Shown in pieces: positions 44,511-52,717 of a stretch of DNA of 64,000 nt. A program made the translations under genes and the position numbers. Position 1 is the first letter of the stretch. Each line of letters begins with the position of its first letter. The DNA comes from Candidatus Obscuribacterales bacterium (GTDB taxonomy: Bacteria > Cyanobacteriota > Vampirovibrionia > Obscuribacterales > Obscuribacteraceae), in the NCBI GenBank assembly GCA_020634035.1, contig JACKCM010000005.1, positions 310,001 to 374,000 of the forward strand, in the 5' to 3' direction. The notes beneath the pieces are model-generated. The model was not told where the DNA came from and ran no database searches. It saw only the letters and a program-made list of their open reading frames with translations.

Positions 44511-46158
44511 CAGCAGCTTCTTTAGACTGGGTTTCATTGCTCTCTTTCAGTTTTGCCACTTCTGATTCGAGGGTTTCTATGCGCTCTGAATTTCTCTTGT
44601 TCTCGCCTTCTCTTGCCTGTTCCAAGTCAGTCAACTGACTTTTGAGACCTTCTATCTGAAGCTTAGCCTGGCGGGCCGCTTCGGCAGCATCTTTCGATTC
44701 TCCCTGGCGAGCCTGTTCTAGTTTGACCATCTGATCTGTTAAAGCTTCTATAGTCTGACCGGAGAGTTTGACTGATTCTGCCGAATCCCGTGCCATTCTC
44801 TCTTTAGCCAGTTCCAGATCGCGGACCTCTTGCTTGAGTGTCTCTATCTCTCTTGCACTTTTCTCTTTGTCCAGACCGGTCGTGTTTTCGAGCGTTGTCA
44901 GACCTTCCTTGAGAGATTTGATCTCTTGATTGGCTTCAGCAATCTTTCTTTTCGCTTCGCGACTTTCGTTGTCTCTGGCTGTTTCCAGATTTTTGATCTC
45001 GGCTTCAAGGGCTTCGACTTTTGCTTTCGATTGCAGATCTGCGTCAGTGGCTTTCTGCGCCTCGGTTTCTCGATTCTGTTCCAGTTGTGCAACTGTGCTT
45101 TTTAAAGATTCGATTTCGCGGGCTGATTTTTGGCCGGCTTCCTCTGCTGTTTTTGACTCTGTGTGTCTGGCTTCTTCGCTGGCGGTCAGGCTTTCTTTCA
45201 GCTTTTCGATTTGCTCGGCGGCTTGTTTTTGATCGGAGGAGGCGGTTCTGAGATCGGCTTCACGCTGGGTTCTTGCCGCTTCGAGATCGGCTTTGAGCTC
45301 TTCTATGGTTTTCTTTGCCTGGGTCTCTGCGGTTTTGAAGTTTTCTCTTTCAGTTTCGAGACGTTGATCTTTCTCTTCAATCTGTCTGGTCATCTCCTGC
45401 TTCAATCTTTCGGAAGAGGACTTCAAATCGGTCAACTCTGTCTCTACCTTTTTAAGAGCTTCAGAGTGATCACCTTCTAGTTTTTTGAGATCTTCAACGG
45501 CTTTCTCTTTCTCTAAGATAGCCTTGTCGAGCAATTCGGTGAGCTGTTCTCTGGTGGCTTCTACTCTTTTGGGTTTAGATTCAGCTTCGGCTTCAGGAGA
45601 TCTTTCAGAGTTCGAGTCCGATTTTTGATCAGGCTTTTGCTCAAGGAAATATTTGCCGCCCTCTTTTATCAGTTTGTAGCCGCCATAGGCAAGGGCTGCT
45701 ATAGCCACCATCTCTGCTGGAGAACTTTCCAGTCCGTCACTGTTGCCTTCCATTTTTGTTGGTGCATTTTTATTGGATTCGGTGGCGTCCTGGTCTGCCG
45801 GAATGCTTTTGCCTTCGACTTCTATCTTTACCGGTGCCTCTTCAGAAGATTTACCCGGTTTTGTAATATCGGCAATATCAGAAGGTTTTGAGCTTTCGGA
45901 AGGTTTCGAGCCTGGAGAGTCCATCAGCTCGTTTATATCGAGAGGAGCGAGCTGGGTCATTTCCATCACTCGCTTCGGAATGCGGACCCCGGTGTCACCG
46001 GGACCGGACCATGTATCGGCGGCCACTTGCTGCCAGGTCTGGGCTTTCGTGCTCGACTGGTCGGCGCCGGGATTGAAGTCCATGGTGGATTCCGCTTTGC
46101 CGTTATTAGATTCAGTCACCCCGGGTCGGGGCTCGTAAGTACCGTTGTTCGCTGCCAT
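43765..46158 (-). CDS. N-terminal part of the giant coiled-coil protein
   Basis: 797 aa from ATG 46158. Residues 1-150 are polar and disordered. A hydrophobic helix at about 155-175 (EMVAIAALAYGGYKLIKEG) is the first anchor; the same YGGY.(V/L)IK motif occurs in the 46241-47461 protein. From about 200 onward it is almost unbroken coiled coil (EKEKAVEDLKKLEG, ...). The last 60 residues (PLLRAPSWLE..., KRNHPDKRGSSS) are out of register with the repeat and mark the scrambled region, so the stop at 43765 is not a natural end. Confidence 0.75.
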   Translation of the reverse strand: MAANNGTYEPRPGVTESNNGKAESTMDFNPGADQSSTKAQTWQQVAADTWSGPGDTGVRIPKRVMEMTQLAPLDINELMDSPGSKPSESSKPSDIADITKPGKSSEEAPVKIEVEGKSIPADQDATESNKNAPTKMEGNSDGLESSPAEMVAIAALAYGGYKLIKEGGKYFLEQKPDQKSDSNSERSPEAEAESKPKRVEATREQLTELLDKAILEKEKAVEDLKKLEGDHSEALKKVETELTDLKSSSERLKQEMTRQIEEKDQRLETERENFKTAETQAKKTIEELKADLEAARTQREADLRTASSDQKQAAEQIEKLKESLTASEEARHTESKTAEEAGQKSAREIESLKSTVAQLEQNRETEAQKATDADLQSKAKVEALEAEIKNLETARDNESREAKRKIAEANQEIKSLKEGLTTLENTTGLDKEKSAREIETLKQEVRDLELAKERMARDSAESVKLSGQTIEALTDQMVKLEQARQGESKDAAEAARQAKLQIEGLKSQLTDLEQAREGENKRNSERIETLESEVAKLKESNETQSKEAADAATRSNTEIETLKQELAQTRENSSKEAETLKTRIAELEADKQADSKETEALKQELAQSKETSGKAIEALEAKIEKLTADREAEAKVAAESLKASGERTASLEQQLTELKAAKETDAKDAGERITSLETQVQDLKTAREQEQREARETESKNNTEIETLKQELVEAKDASRNSLTQLDTQVAELATAREPLLRAPSWLETAREALAERSAMRIGTLEKRNHPDKRGSSSRRKKQRAADAATRSNTRAK

Positions 46159-46167
46159 AACAATTGA

Positions 46168-46175
46168 GGGGGGGG
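46168..46175 (-). promoter_or_regulatory. Poly-C tract (C8) before the coiled-coil gene
   Basis: On the minus strand GTTTCTCAAC8 ends 9 bases before ATG 46158. There is no Shine-Dalgarno. The layout is shared with the 47461 gene (GTTTCTTTAC6). Confidence 0.5.
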
Positions 46176-46240
46176 TTGAGAAACAATCGTTGTAGATTTA
46201 CTGTTTCCGTATCTATTCGATAACTCGAATTTTTCGACAG

Positions 46241-47461
46241 CTATTTACCAGAGACTCCGGCGCGATTTTCTTCTTCGAAGCTTGGTTGATGATCGAGAGT
46301 GGACAGATAATAAGCCAGGGCAGCGCTTACGATGATGCCTATACCGACAGCTCGGCCAAGTTTGCCTCCACTGCCGCGTTCCGCTTCTGCTTCTCTGCCT
46401 TCGGCGATTCTATTGCGAATATATTTATGGGCGGCTTCCTGCACTCTTGGACTGTCGCTGTTCTCAAGAATTTTGACGACACGTTCAAGATTCTGGGCTC
46501 TTTTATTCTCTGCTTCTATCTTGCTCTCTTTTAGTCTGGTTATTTCCTGTTTGATCGTATCGACTTCGGAGCGTGTCAGGCTCTCGGAGGCTCTGTCGCT
46601 TCCGAGAATCGCTTCGGAGCCTGAAGCAACTTTGCGTTCGAATACACCCGATGTACTTTTTTCGGCTTCTACTCTATCTTCAAAGCGGGTCGGTGATTCG
46701 CCGTCTACAATTCTGGGTCTTCGACCGCGTCTTTCTACCTCGGTCTCATTACCGCTTTTGGTCTCGGTCTCTGCGTTTTTATCAACGGGCTTTTCAGTCT
46801 TTTCTGAGGTCTCTGATTTTTCTGATGCTGAGCCTTCTGCAGCCGGAGCCTCTTTTGCCTTCCGCTGCAGAACGAACTTGCGACCTTGTTTAATGACCTG
46901 GTAGCCACCATATAGGACAAGGGCGGTAATCATCGGATTCTCTTTTATTTTGTGCCAAAGATCCGGTTCGAATTCTATTCGATCATCAATCTCTGGAATA
47001 TCTAGTTTGTCTAGAGAACCGAGCTTATCGAGAGCCGGCAATGGCGCCGATTCTATCGCTTTGACTATCTCTTCCGGTTCTTTTGTGGTGCCGTCTTCCG
47101 GCTTGATAAAGGCGTTCAAGAGAGATTGGCGAAGGGCATCTTGCTGGGCTTTGGCTGCCGCTTCCGGATCTTCCTGCTTCTCTTGCTCTTCTTGCTCTTC
47201 TTGCTTAGGTACGGGTTTGTTGTCGCCTTCGGCCTGGGCCAGTACTATATTGTCACCGTTGCCACCATAATTAATCGGCTCTATTGTGAGCATACCGTCT
47301 TCGCCTACGGAATCGGACACAGGGTTTGTGGAGTTTGCCGATTTAGCAGGAGGCGTGAAGTCGAATGCTTCGAAGATGAGAGCGCTTGTATCTAGTTTCG
47401 GTTTAAGGGCATCACCTTCGGTGCTGACCTTTTCTGGCTGCAGGACTGTGGGATTTTCCAT
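46241..47461 (-). CDS. Shorter paralogue of the coiled-coil membrane protein
   Basis: 406 aa from ATG 47461. Disordered acidic N-terminus with a QEEQEEQEKQE run, then a hydrophobic anchor at about 180-200 (PMITALVLYGGYQVIKQGRK), a charged linker, a short coiled-coil helix (EVDTIKQEITRLKESKIEAENKRAQNLERVVKILE), and a terminal membrane helix (GIGIIVSAALAYYLSTL). Both anchors and the last helical block match the giant coiled-coil protein next door, which differs by more than 1,000 residues of inserted coiled coil. Probably two anchored ends with a periplasmic or cytoplasmic span between them. Function unknown. It is the first gene of the cluster. Confidence 0.75.
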   Translation of the reverse strand: MENPTVLQPEKVSTEGDALKPKLDTSALIFEAFDFTPPAKSANSTNPVSDSVGEDGMLTIEPINYGGNGDNIVLAQAEGDNKPVPKQEEQEEQEKQEDPEAAAKAQQDALRQSLLNAFIKPEDGTTKEPEEIVKAIESAPLPALDKLGSLDKLDIPEIDDRIEFEPDLWHKIKENPMITALVLYGGYQVIKQGRKFVLQRKAKEAPAAEGSASEKSETSEKTEKPVDKNAETETKSGNETEVERRGRRPRIVDGESPTRFEDRVEAEKSTSGVFERKVASGSEAILGSDRASESLTRSEVDTIKQEITRLKESKIEAENKRAQNLERVVKILENSDSPRVQEAAHKYIRNRIAEGREAEAERGSGGKLGRAVGIGIIVSAALAYYLSTLDHQPSFEEENRAGVSGK

Positions 47462-47478
47462 GGTTCAAGAATAAAGGT

Positions 47479-47484
47479 GGGGGG
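47479..47484 (-). promoter_or_regulatory. Poly-C tract (C6) before the shorter paralogue
   Basis: GTTTCTTTAC6 on the minus strand ends 17 bases before ATG 47461. The rest of the 47462-47688 gap shows no gene; it is A/T-rich around 47580-47650 and should hold promoters for both directions. Confidence 0.5.
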
Positions 47485-47688
47485 TAAAGAAACTTGGGAA
47501 CTTTACTCTGGTCCGAGTCGGTTGGGATAACTCGACCGTTGTCGTTCCACCTTTACATCTATGCGGATTGTTTTGTTTTTCGACGGCGACAAGAAAAAAA
47601 ATTGCGGCAGTCACAAATTTGCCACAAATAATTGGAAAAGTAGAGATAAAGAAACAGTAGAAGACCGTTCTTTATTGAGGATCCCCTG

Positions 47689-47889
47689 GTGGCTGACTGG
47701 TCGAATGTCGAGAAAGAGATAGCCTGTGAATTTGCTCTCTTCAGCGATGAGCGAATAAATGTGGACTACAGGCTGTGGCTCAAGCAGAAGAACGAGATCG
47801 TGGCGCTTCGTTATCTGGTCGCTATGCAGATGTTGGGTATCTTTGTGCTGGCTGTGGCAGTCGCCTATCTGATGATAGGCTGGTATTGA
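47689..47889 (+). CDS. Small single-pass membrane protein
   Basis: 66 aa from GTG 47689 with GAGG about nine bases upstream. A polar N-terminal 40 residues (ADWSNVEKEIACEFALFSDER, then YRLWLKQKNE) precede one membrane helix (LRYLVAMQMLGIFVLAVAVAYLMIG). It ends 6 bases before the convergent kinase gene. No family recognised. Confidence 0.5.
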   Translation: MADWSNVEKEIACEFALFSDERINVDYRLWLKQKNEIVALRYLVAMQMLGIFVLAVAVAYLMIGWY

Positions 47890-47895
47890 ATCGAT

Positions 47896-48801
47896 TCAAC
47901 CTAAATTTGCATTTTGAAGAGCTGAGCGCATCTCTTCGACTTTTTGATAGCGGTCTTCGGGCTCTTTCATCAGAGCTATTTCCATTATCTTCTTAAGATC
48001 CTCCGGGACGATAATATGTCGGGGGATACGATCGAGGGGAACCGAAGTTCGGTGGATCTGATTTTCCATGGTCTCACGGGCGGTGGTACCTGCCACCGGC
48101 GCGATGCCGGTTAGAGCACGGAACATGACACATCCGAGCGAGTAGATATCGGAGCGGGGATCTATTGTTTTGCCCAGACATTGCTCCGGGCTCATATAGG
48201 CAGGAGTTCCTACAACATAGCCTTCTAGAGTAACTTTCTCTTCGGCTGCTTTGGTCGAATCTATGTGGCGGGCAAGACCGAAATCGACGAGCTTGATGTT
48301 CTGATCTTCTTTACCCCGGTTCTGGATTATTATGTTGCTCGGCTTTAGATCTCGGTGAACCAGACCGCGACCATGGGCGTGGGCGAGAGCGTCGGTAACC
48401 TGTAGAAAGATGTTGACACAGTCCCGGGCTTCCAGGGGACCGTTTCTTCGGATCATTCTTCGAAGCGTCAATCCTTTGATTAATTCCATGACGATATAAC
48501 AGCTACCATCCTCGGTATCGCCAAATTCGTAGACTTTTACGATGTTCGGATGCTCCAGCTCGCTTGCTGCTTTCGCCTCTCTTTTGAAGCGCTGGATCGC
48601 TCTATCTTGATTGGCATAGGTCGAAGTGAGGAACTTGATGGCGAATTCCTGATTCGAATCAATAGATGTTGCTTGAAACACCTCACCAAGATGGCCCTGG
48701 CCGATTTTGTCTTTGATGATGTATTTGTTTGCTAGGGTCTCTACTCGGGTCACTGTAGGAATTCCGAAAGGTTGCTGGTTTATATTTTTTACCCGCTTCA
48801 T
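47896..48801 (-). CDS. Hanks-type Ser/Thr protein kinase, soluble
   Basis: 301 aa comprising just the kinase domain. All key motifs are present: Gly-loop IGQGHLGEV, ATP Lys in FAIKFL, Glu of the C-helix in FKREAKAA, catalytic HRDLKPSN, DFGLAR, GTPAYMSPEQ, and SDIYSLGCVMF. No membrane segment, PASTA or other sensor domain follows, so it is cytosolic and activated by other means. It is separated from the upstream peptide gene by a strong hairpin (48817-48840). Substrates unknown; the low-complexity giant proteins nearby are possible but unproven. Confidence 0.93.
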   Translation of the reverse strand: MKRVKNINQQPFGIPTVTRVETLANKYIIKDKIGQGHLGEVFQATSIDSNQEFAIKFLTSTYANQDRAIQRFKREAKAASELEHPNIVKVYEFGDTEDGSCYIVMELIKGLTLRRMIRRNGPLEARDCVNIFLQVTDALAHAHGRGLVHRDLKPSNIIIQNRGKEDQNIKLVDFGLARHIDSTKAAEEKVTLEGYVVGTPAYMSPEQCLGKTIDPRSDIYSLGCVMFRALTGIAPVAGTTARETMENQIHRTSVPLDRIPRHIIVPEDLKKIMEIALMKEPEDRYQKVEEMRSALQNANLG

Positions 48802-48806
48802 CCGAT

Positions 48807-48840
48807 TTTAAAAAGGAAGAGCCTCTTTTCAGAGGCTCTT
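48807..48840 (-). terminator. Rho-independent terminator after the Pro/Gly peptide gene
   Basis: AAGAGCCTCT (48817-48826) and AGAGGCTCTT (48831-48840) form a perfect 10-bp stem with a 4-base loop. On the minus strand it is followed by CCTTTTT. It ends the 48854-49174 transcript just before the kinase start. Confidence 0.8.
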
Positions 48841-48853
48841 GTGGCAGACACTT

Positions 48854-49174
48854 CTAAAAATAGACTTTGCCGGGACCGGGTGGGTTGTATAGTTTATAGC
48901 GCCAGAAAGGACCGTGACCGACTCCGCCTTTAGGACCGGGCGGATTTATATGACCCTTGTTGGCGGTTGTGTAACGTACTTTGCCGGGACCTGGCGGGTT
49001 GTAGATCCAGCCTTTGCCGGGTCCGCCTTTTTTGCCCGGCGGCTTATAACGCCAGTATTTGCCGTGACCGGGACCGCCTTTGGGACCGGGTGGGTTAATA
49101 CCCCAGGACCAGGCTGCAGGTGCTGTCAGTGTGCTGGCAAGGCCTGCTACCAGGAGCATGCTCAACCATTTCAT
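48854..49174 (-). CDS. Secreted Pro/Gly-repeat peptide
   Basis: 106 aa from ATG 49174, with GGAGG eight bases upstream. Signal peptide about 1-22 (MLLVAGLASTLTAPAAWS). The mature part of about 80 residues consists of imperfect repeats built on NPPGPKGG, GHGxxWRYK, and YNPPGPGKV, rich in Pro, Gly, Lys, Tyr and Trp. It has no cysteines. It looks like an extracellular structural or adhesive peptide rather than an enzyme. It has its own terminator, so is a single-gene unit. Confidence 0.75.
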   Translation of the reverse strand: MKWLSMLLVAGLASTLTAPAAWSWGINPPGPKGGPGHGKYWRYKPPGKKGGPGKGWIYNPPGPGKVRYTTANKGHINPPGPKGGVGHGPFWRYKLYNPPGPGKVYF

Positions 49175-49341
49175 ATGAATTACCTCCATGTGATTTCTTT
49201 TCGTCTTCTTCTTTCAATAGCTATCTGAAAAACCGGCTTCTAATCTTTTGAAACGACAAAACCATGTCAAGAGTTCAATCTCCTGGATAAAATTTTCAAA
49301 TTCAGATTTGTTGCTTAGACTTTGGATGGTATTGAGAAGTT

Positions 49342-50061
49342 ATGGAAAAGCAGTCTTTTGAATTGAGAGCACAACAGGCTCAGCGTTTAGTCCAAGCGGA
49401 GCTGGAGGCCCTTTCCGATTCGAAAAAGGCTGTTGAGATGGCTCAGTACATGAAGAGTGAGATGCCTTTTTACGGTGTCCAGAAGCCTGACAGGATTCCC
49501 ATTCTCAAAAAGTTGAGCAGGGATTACGCCCCTACCTGCCAGAGAGAATATATAAAGATAGTGGAGGCTCTCTGGCAAGGCGAGCACCGCGAGGAGAGAT
49601 ATCTCGCCATTGACTATGCCCAGCGCTTCGTGACCTTTGCCGATTGCGGCAGCCTGCCTCTATTCGAAAAGATGATTAGAAGCGGTGCCTGGTGGGATTT
49701 TATCGATCCGATTGCCTCTGCTTTGATAGGAACTGTTTTATTGGCTGAACGCCAGTCGGTGGCTCCGCTTCTCTATAAATGGATAGAAGATGAGAGCCTC
49801 TGGATTCGACGAAGCGCCATCCTCAGTCAGCTCAAGCACAAGACAGCCACCGACAACACCATGCTCTTTCAATTCTGCCTTGCTACTATGCATGAGAACG
49901 AGTTTTTCATTCGTAAGGCTATTGGCTGGGCACTTAGAGAGTACAGCTATACAGAGCCTCAACTGGTGAAAGAGTTTCTGCTGGCGAATAAAGCCAAGCT
50001 TTCGCCCTTGAGTTTTAGAGAGGGGGCGAAGCACCTTCTCAAGAGCGGTGCCTTAAAGTAA
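49342..50061 (+). CDS. alkD: DNA alkylation repair protein AlkD
   Basis: 239 aa, the usual AlkD length. AlkD is a HEAT-like DNA glycosylase that removes positively charged N3/N7-alkylated bases without flipping them. Diagnostic segments: MPFYGVQKPDR, then GAWWDFIDPIAS (Trp and Asp of the active cleft), LWIRRSAILSQL, and NEFFIRKAIGWALREYS. It starts at ATG 49342. Its neighbours are unrelated, so it is probably expressed alone. The family assignment is firm. Confidence 0.93.
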   Translation: MEKQSFELRAQQAQRLVQAELEALSDSKKAVEMAQYMKSEMPFYGVQKPDRIPILKKLSRDYAPTCQREYIKIVEALWQGEHREERYLAIDYAQRFVTFADCGSLPLFEKMIRSGAWWDFIDPIASALIGTVLLAERQSVAPLLYKWIEDESLWIRRSAILSQLKHKTATDNTMLFQFCLATMHENEFFIRKAIGWALREYSYTEPQLVKEFLLANKAKLSPLSFREGAKHLLKSGALK

Positions 50062-50209
50062 AGTTTTGAGATCGACTCCTCTTGGCAGCGCGCGGACCAA
50101 GGACGTTGCCTTTCAACTTGTGTATTATTTAAAACACCCAGGAAGGTTATAAGCTTTATCTTCTTGAGGGAAGAATTAGAGAAGTAAGGTCACTACGCAG
50201 GAGACGAGT

Positions 50210-50854
50210 ATGAATTTGTTCAAGACCATATGCTTGTGTATGACGTTTCTGCTTGGACTGTCGGTAGCCCCCGCCTATAGCCAGGTGGCCGGTGCCAACC
50301 AGTCGATATTTTCGGATGAGCAACGTCTGCTTCAAGTAAATCAGCAGCAGATGGGTGCCTTCGAGCAGGAGCGTGCCCAGGCGGAGCAAGAACTCCAGCA
50401 GATGGAAGCCAAAAATCAGCCATACAGGCTGAAAGTGGTCAAAGAGATCACAGATCTGAAAGGCAAAAAAGATGCCGCATCTCAGGCTAAACTCAAAGAG
50501 TTGCAAGACTGGATCTCGCGGGATGATGCCTATAAGAAGAGACAGGAGAGCCTGATCACTCGTCTGACCCAGAGCATTCAAAGTTTGCAGCGGAGCCAGA
50601 TGGAGACCACCGGTAATCTTTCCAACGATATCACTGCCATGAGACAGAATGTCCAGGATCAAAAAGATGCCGCCAAATTCGATCGCATGATGCGCATGAA
50701 TTATTTCAATGAGCTTCAGAGCGAAATGGGTGCAGCTTCCTGGGGTCGTCCTCCGACGGATGGTACCTTCAACAGTGTGGGTGGCTATGGCTTCATGGGC
50801 GGCTACGGAATGAGCGCCTTCGGACGCCAGGCTGGTGGCTACGGTCGCTGGTAG
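50210..50854 (+). CDS. Secreted coiled-coil protein with Gly-rich tail
   Basis: 214 aa. Signal peptide 1-25 (KTICLCMTFLLGLSVAPAYS). Residues 35-155 are Gln/Glu/Lys-rich helices, likely coiled coil (QQQMGAFEQERAQAEQEL). The last 40 residues are Gly/Tyr/Phe-rich (GGYGFMGGYGMSAFG). A periplasmic or surface structural protein is likely. GAGG precedes ATG 50210, and a strong terminator lies at 50887-50915. Confidence 0.7.
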   Translation: MNLFKTICLCMTFLLGLSVAPAYSQVAGANQSIFSDEQRLLQVNQQQMGAFEQERAQAEQELQQMEAKNQPYRLKVVKEITDLKGKKDAASQAKLKELQDWISRDDAYKKRQESLITRLTQSIQSLQRSQMETTGNLSNDITAMRQNVQDQKDAAKFDRMMRMNYFNELQSEMGAASWGRPPTDGTFNSVGGYGFMGGYGMSAFGRQAGGYGRW

Positions 50855-50872
50855 AGCCTCGAAGACAAAAAT

Positions 50873-52708
50873 TCAATCGATTTTTCCAGCCCTGGTTATC
50901 GCCAGGGCTGTTTTTATAAGATTGGCGGTGCCGCCCTCATAAATGAGAAAGCGTTCTTCCCATTCCGGATGAAATTTCGATTTATAGCGCCTCAGTCCTT
51001 TGTAGGAAAAGAAGCGATTCATGTGTTCATAAATAAGATGCACGGCCCGCTCTTCTTTGCTGGCGTCCTTCTTCTCTCCCACTCCGGACAGTGCTGCCAG
51101 TCCGAGACTGAAGCTTTTGTAGCCGCGCTCGTGTAAATCGGTGAGCAGAAGTGCGAAGAGGTAGTCCATGGCACCATTGGGCACTTCGGTCCGGTGTCGC
51201 ATCATATCGATGGTTACCTGACCTTCGGCATAGGAACGAACCTGATTGACGAAGGCGATGGCGCCGTCCTTGTCTGATTCGAGTACATAGAGAGTCTCTT
51301 GCTTCAGGGCTTCTCGATCGAACCAGCCCAGGGAAAATCCGCGCTCTCTCCTGCCCGGCAAAGAGAGCCATTCTTGCGATATCTGCTCCACCGAATCTAG
51401 TAGACTCTCCTTATGTGGTGGCACATAGCGATTCAACTGATAGCCTTGTTTAGCCAGCTTTTTGACCACCGATTTGAAGTTCTTGCCTTTGACGGTCTTT
51501 TCGGTGAACTCATCGAGATCCACCACCGCATCCTCACCGACCTTCAGTACTTGTAGACCGAGCTCTTTATAGAGTTCGAGATAATCGGGCTTTACTTGCA
51601 AGAATGCCAGTTTCCAGTCATTGCCGTGGCAGTAGTTGCGAAACTCTTTGACCAGGGGCTTGAGCTCGGCTTCCTCCCCCACCGGGTCGCCCAGGCAGAT
51701 TGCCACATTCATCACCGACGAATATGCGACAAAAGCTTTCTTAGATTCGCTGAAAAAATAGGATTTATCCTCTAAGAGTTTATACGGATCAAGAGCGTCC
51801 TTGCCGTAGTTATCGAGCAATGCACCGGCTGTCTCTTTCTCTTTTGGTCTAACCGAGAGGACATAGTTGATCGGTCTGAAGAGAGAGACTGCGGTGAAGG
51901 TAAAGGCCATGGTTTCGAATATATTGATCGACTGCAGGAACCAGCGCCCGAAGCGGCTGTGGGGCATGATGTCGTCGTTGCCCAGAAAGAGCATCTGACG
52001 GATTGCTCTTTGAAGTGATTCGACCAGTTCGAAGTTGATACCGAAGTCTCGTATTTCTAAAAGCCAGAAACCGAGGGTGCCATAGAGAGCCAGTACGGCA
52101 AAAGAGATAAGAAGAACAAAAATGCCGTTGGCCAGATCGCCGCGATCGCTTTTTACCGTGAACCTTTTTCTGAGCACAAAAAGCAGTATCACTGTCAGTA
52201 CCGGAGCAATGCCTGTGATAAGCGGTATTGTCTCGTTAAGCTCACGGTCTTTGATCCAGACGACATACTCGCTGCCGCACCTGATCAGATGGATGAAGCT
52301 GTAGGCGAGGCTGCTGAAAAATGCCAGTTGCCAGGCTATTTTCTTGCGTTTCAATAGATTGAACGAGAGCAGAATCAGAAAAAGACCGAAGACCACCGAG
52401 ATCATCTTGGTCCAGTGGTAATAGTCAAGGATGTTCAGCATTCTGAACAGACCGGGATGGTTGCTCAGACGAGTAGCCAGGGGCTGAATCACCGCGGTGA
52501 GTCCGGAGAGAGTGATAAAAAAGGACAGCAGATAAACCGGTAAATCTCTCAGCCTGCTTCTGCTTTTCTCTTCTTCGTCTTCCCTTTCCAGAACCGATTT
52601 GTCAAGAATGCTCTCCGGCGAGCTATCTTCGAAGTAGAGCCTGCAGGTCTCTTCGTAAGAATCCGCAATTTCTTGAAATTCTGAGTCATCCGGGGAAATT
52701 CGATCCAT
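50873..52708 (-). CDS. MprF-type membrane protein (DUF2156 aminoacyl-phosphatidylglycerol synthase-like)
   Basis: 611 aa. A polar N-terminus of 50 residues is followed by about six membrane helices (60-330), fewer than the 14 of full MprF. The C-terminal 300 residues are the DUF2156/GNAT-fold lysyltransferase-like domain: SVMNVAICLGDPVGE, KPDYLELYKELGL, KGKNFKSVVKKLAKQGY, PNGAMDYLFALLL and the closing FFSYKGLRRYKSKFHPEWEERFLIYEGG, which are typical of MprF/LysX. It probably transfers an amino acid from tRNA to membrane lipid, lowering the surface negative charge. It diverges from the 52718 gene with only 9 bases between. Confidence 0.85.
   Translation of the reverse strand: MDRISPDDSEFQEIADSYEETCRLYFEDSSPESILDKSVLEREDEEEKSRSRLRDLPVYLLSFFITLSGLTAVIQPLATRLSNHPGLFRMLNILDYYHWTKMISVVFGLFLILLSFNLLKRKKIAWQLAFFSSLAYSFIHLIRCGSEYVVWIKDRELNETIPLITGIAPVLTVILLFVLRKRFTVKSDRGDLANGIFVLLISFAVLALYGTLGFWLLEIRDFGINFELVESLQRAIRQMLFLGNDDIMPHSRFGRWFLQSINIFETMAFTFTAVSLFRPINYVLSVRPKEKETAGALLDNYGKDALDPYKLLEDKSYFFSESKKAFVAYSSVMNVAICLGDPVGEEAELKPLVKEFRNYCHGNDWKLAFLQVKPDYLELYKELGLQVLKVGEDAVVDLDEFTEKTVKGKNFKSVVKKLAKQGYQLNRYVPPHKESLLDSVEQISQEWLSLPGRRERGFSLGWFDREALKQETLYVLESDKDGAIAFVNQVRSYAEGQVTIDMMRHRTEVPNGAMDYLFALLLTDLHERGYKSFSLGLAALSGVGEKKDASKEERAVHLIYEHMNRFFSYKGLRRYKSKFHPEWEERFLIYEGGTANLIKTALAITRAGKID
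50887..50915 (+). terminator. Rho-independent terminator inside the 3' end of the MprF-type gene
   Basis: CAGCCCTGG (50887-50895) and CCAGGGCTG (50902-50910) form a 9-bp stem around TTATCG, followed by T5. It ends the plus-strand 50210-50854 transcript while lying within the convergent coding sequence. Confidence 0.85.
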
Positions 52709-52717
52709 AATGGTCTA

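Larger units (their letters stand above)
40658..46158 (-). pseudogene. Giant membrane-anchored coiled-coil gene, reading frame broken
   Basis: One gene is recognisable from ATG 46158 to the stop at 40658. Its N-terminal frame (43765-46158), a middle frame (about 42970-43400) and its C-terminal frame (40658 to about 42968) encode consecutive parts of the same coiled coil and repeat each other. Breaks: a one-base loss in a T-run at 42965-42968, compared with T5 at 44415-44419, and many small insertions at 43380-43930. Intact, it would be about 1,800 aa: N-terminal anchor, more than 1,300 residues of heptads, C-terminal anchor. Either real decay or an assembly error across the 660-bp repeats explains it. 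Confidence 0.7.
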
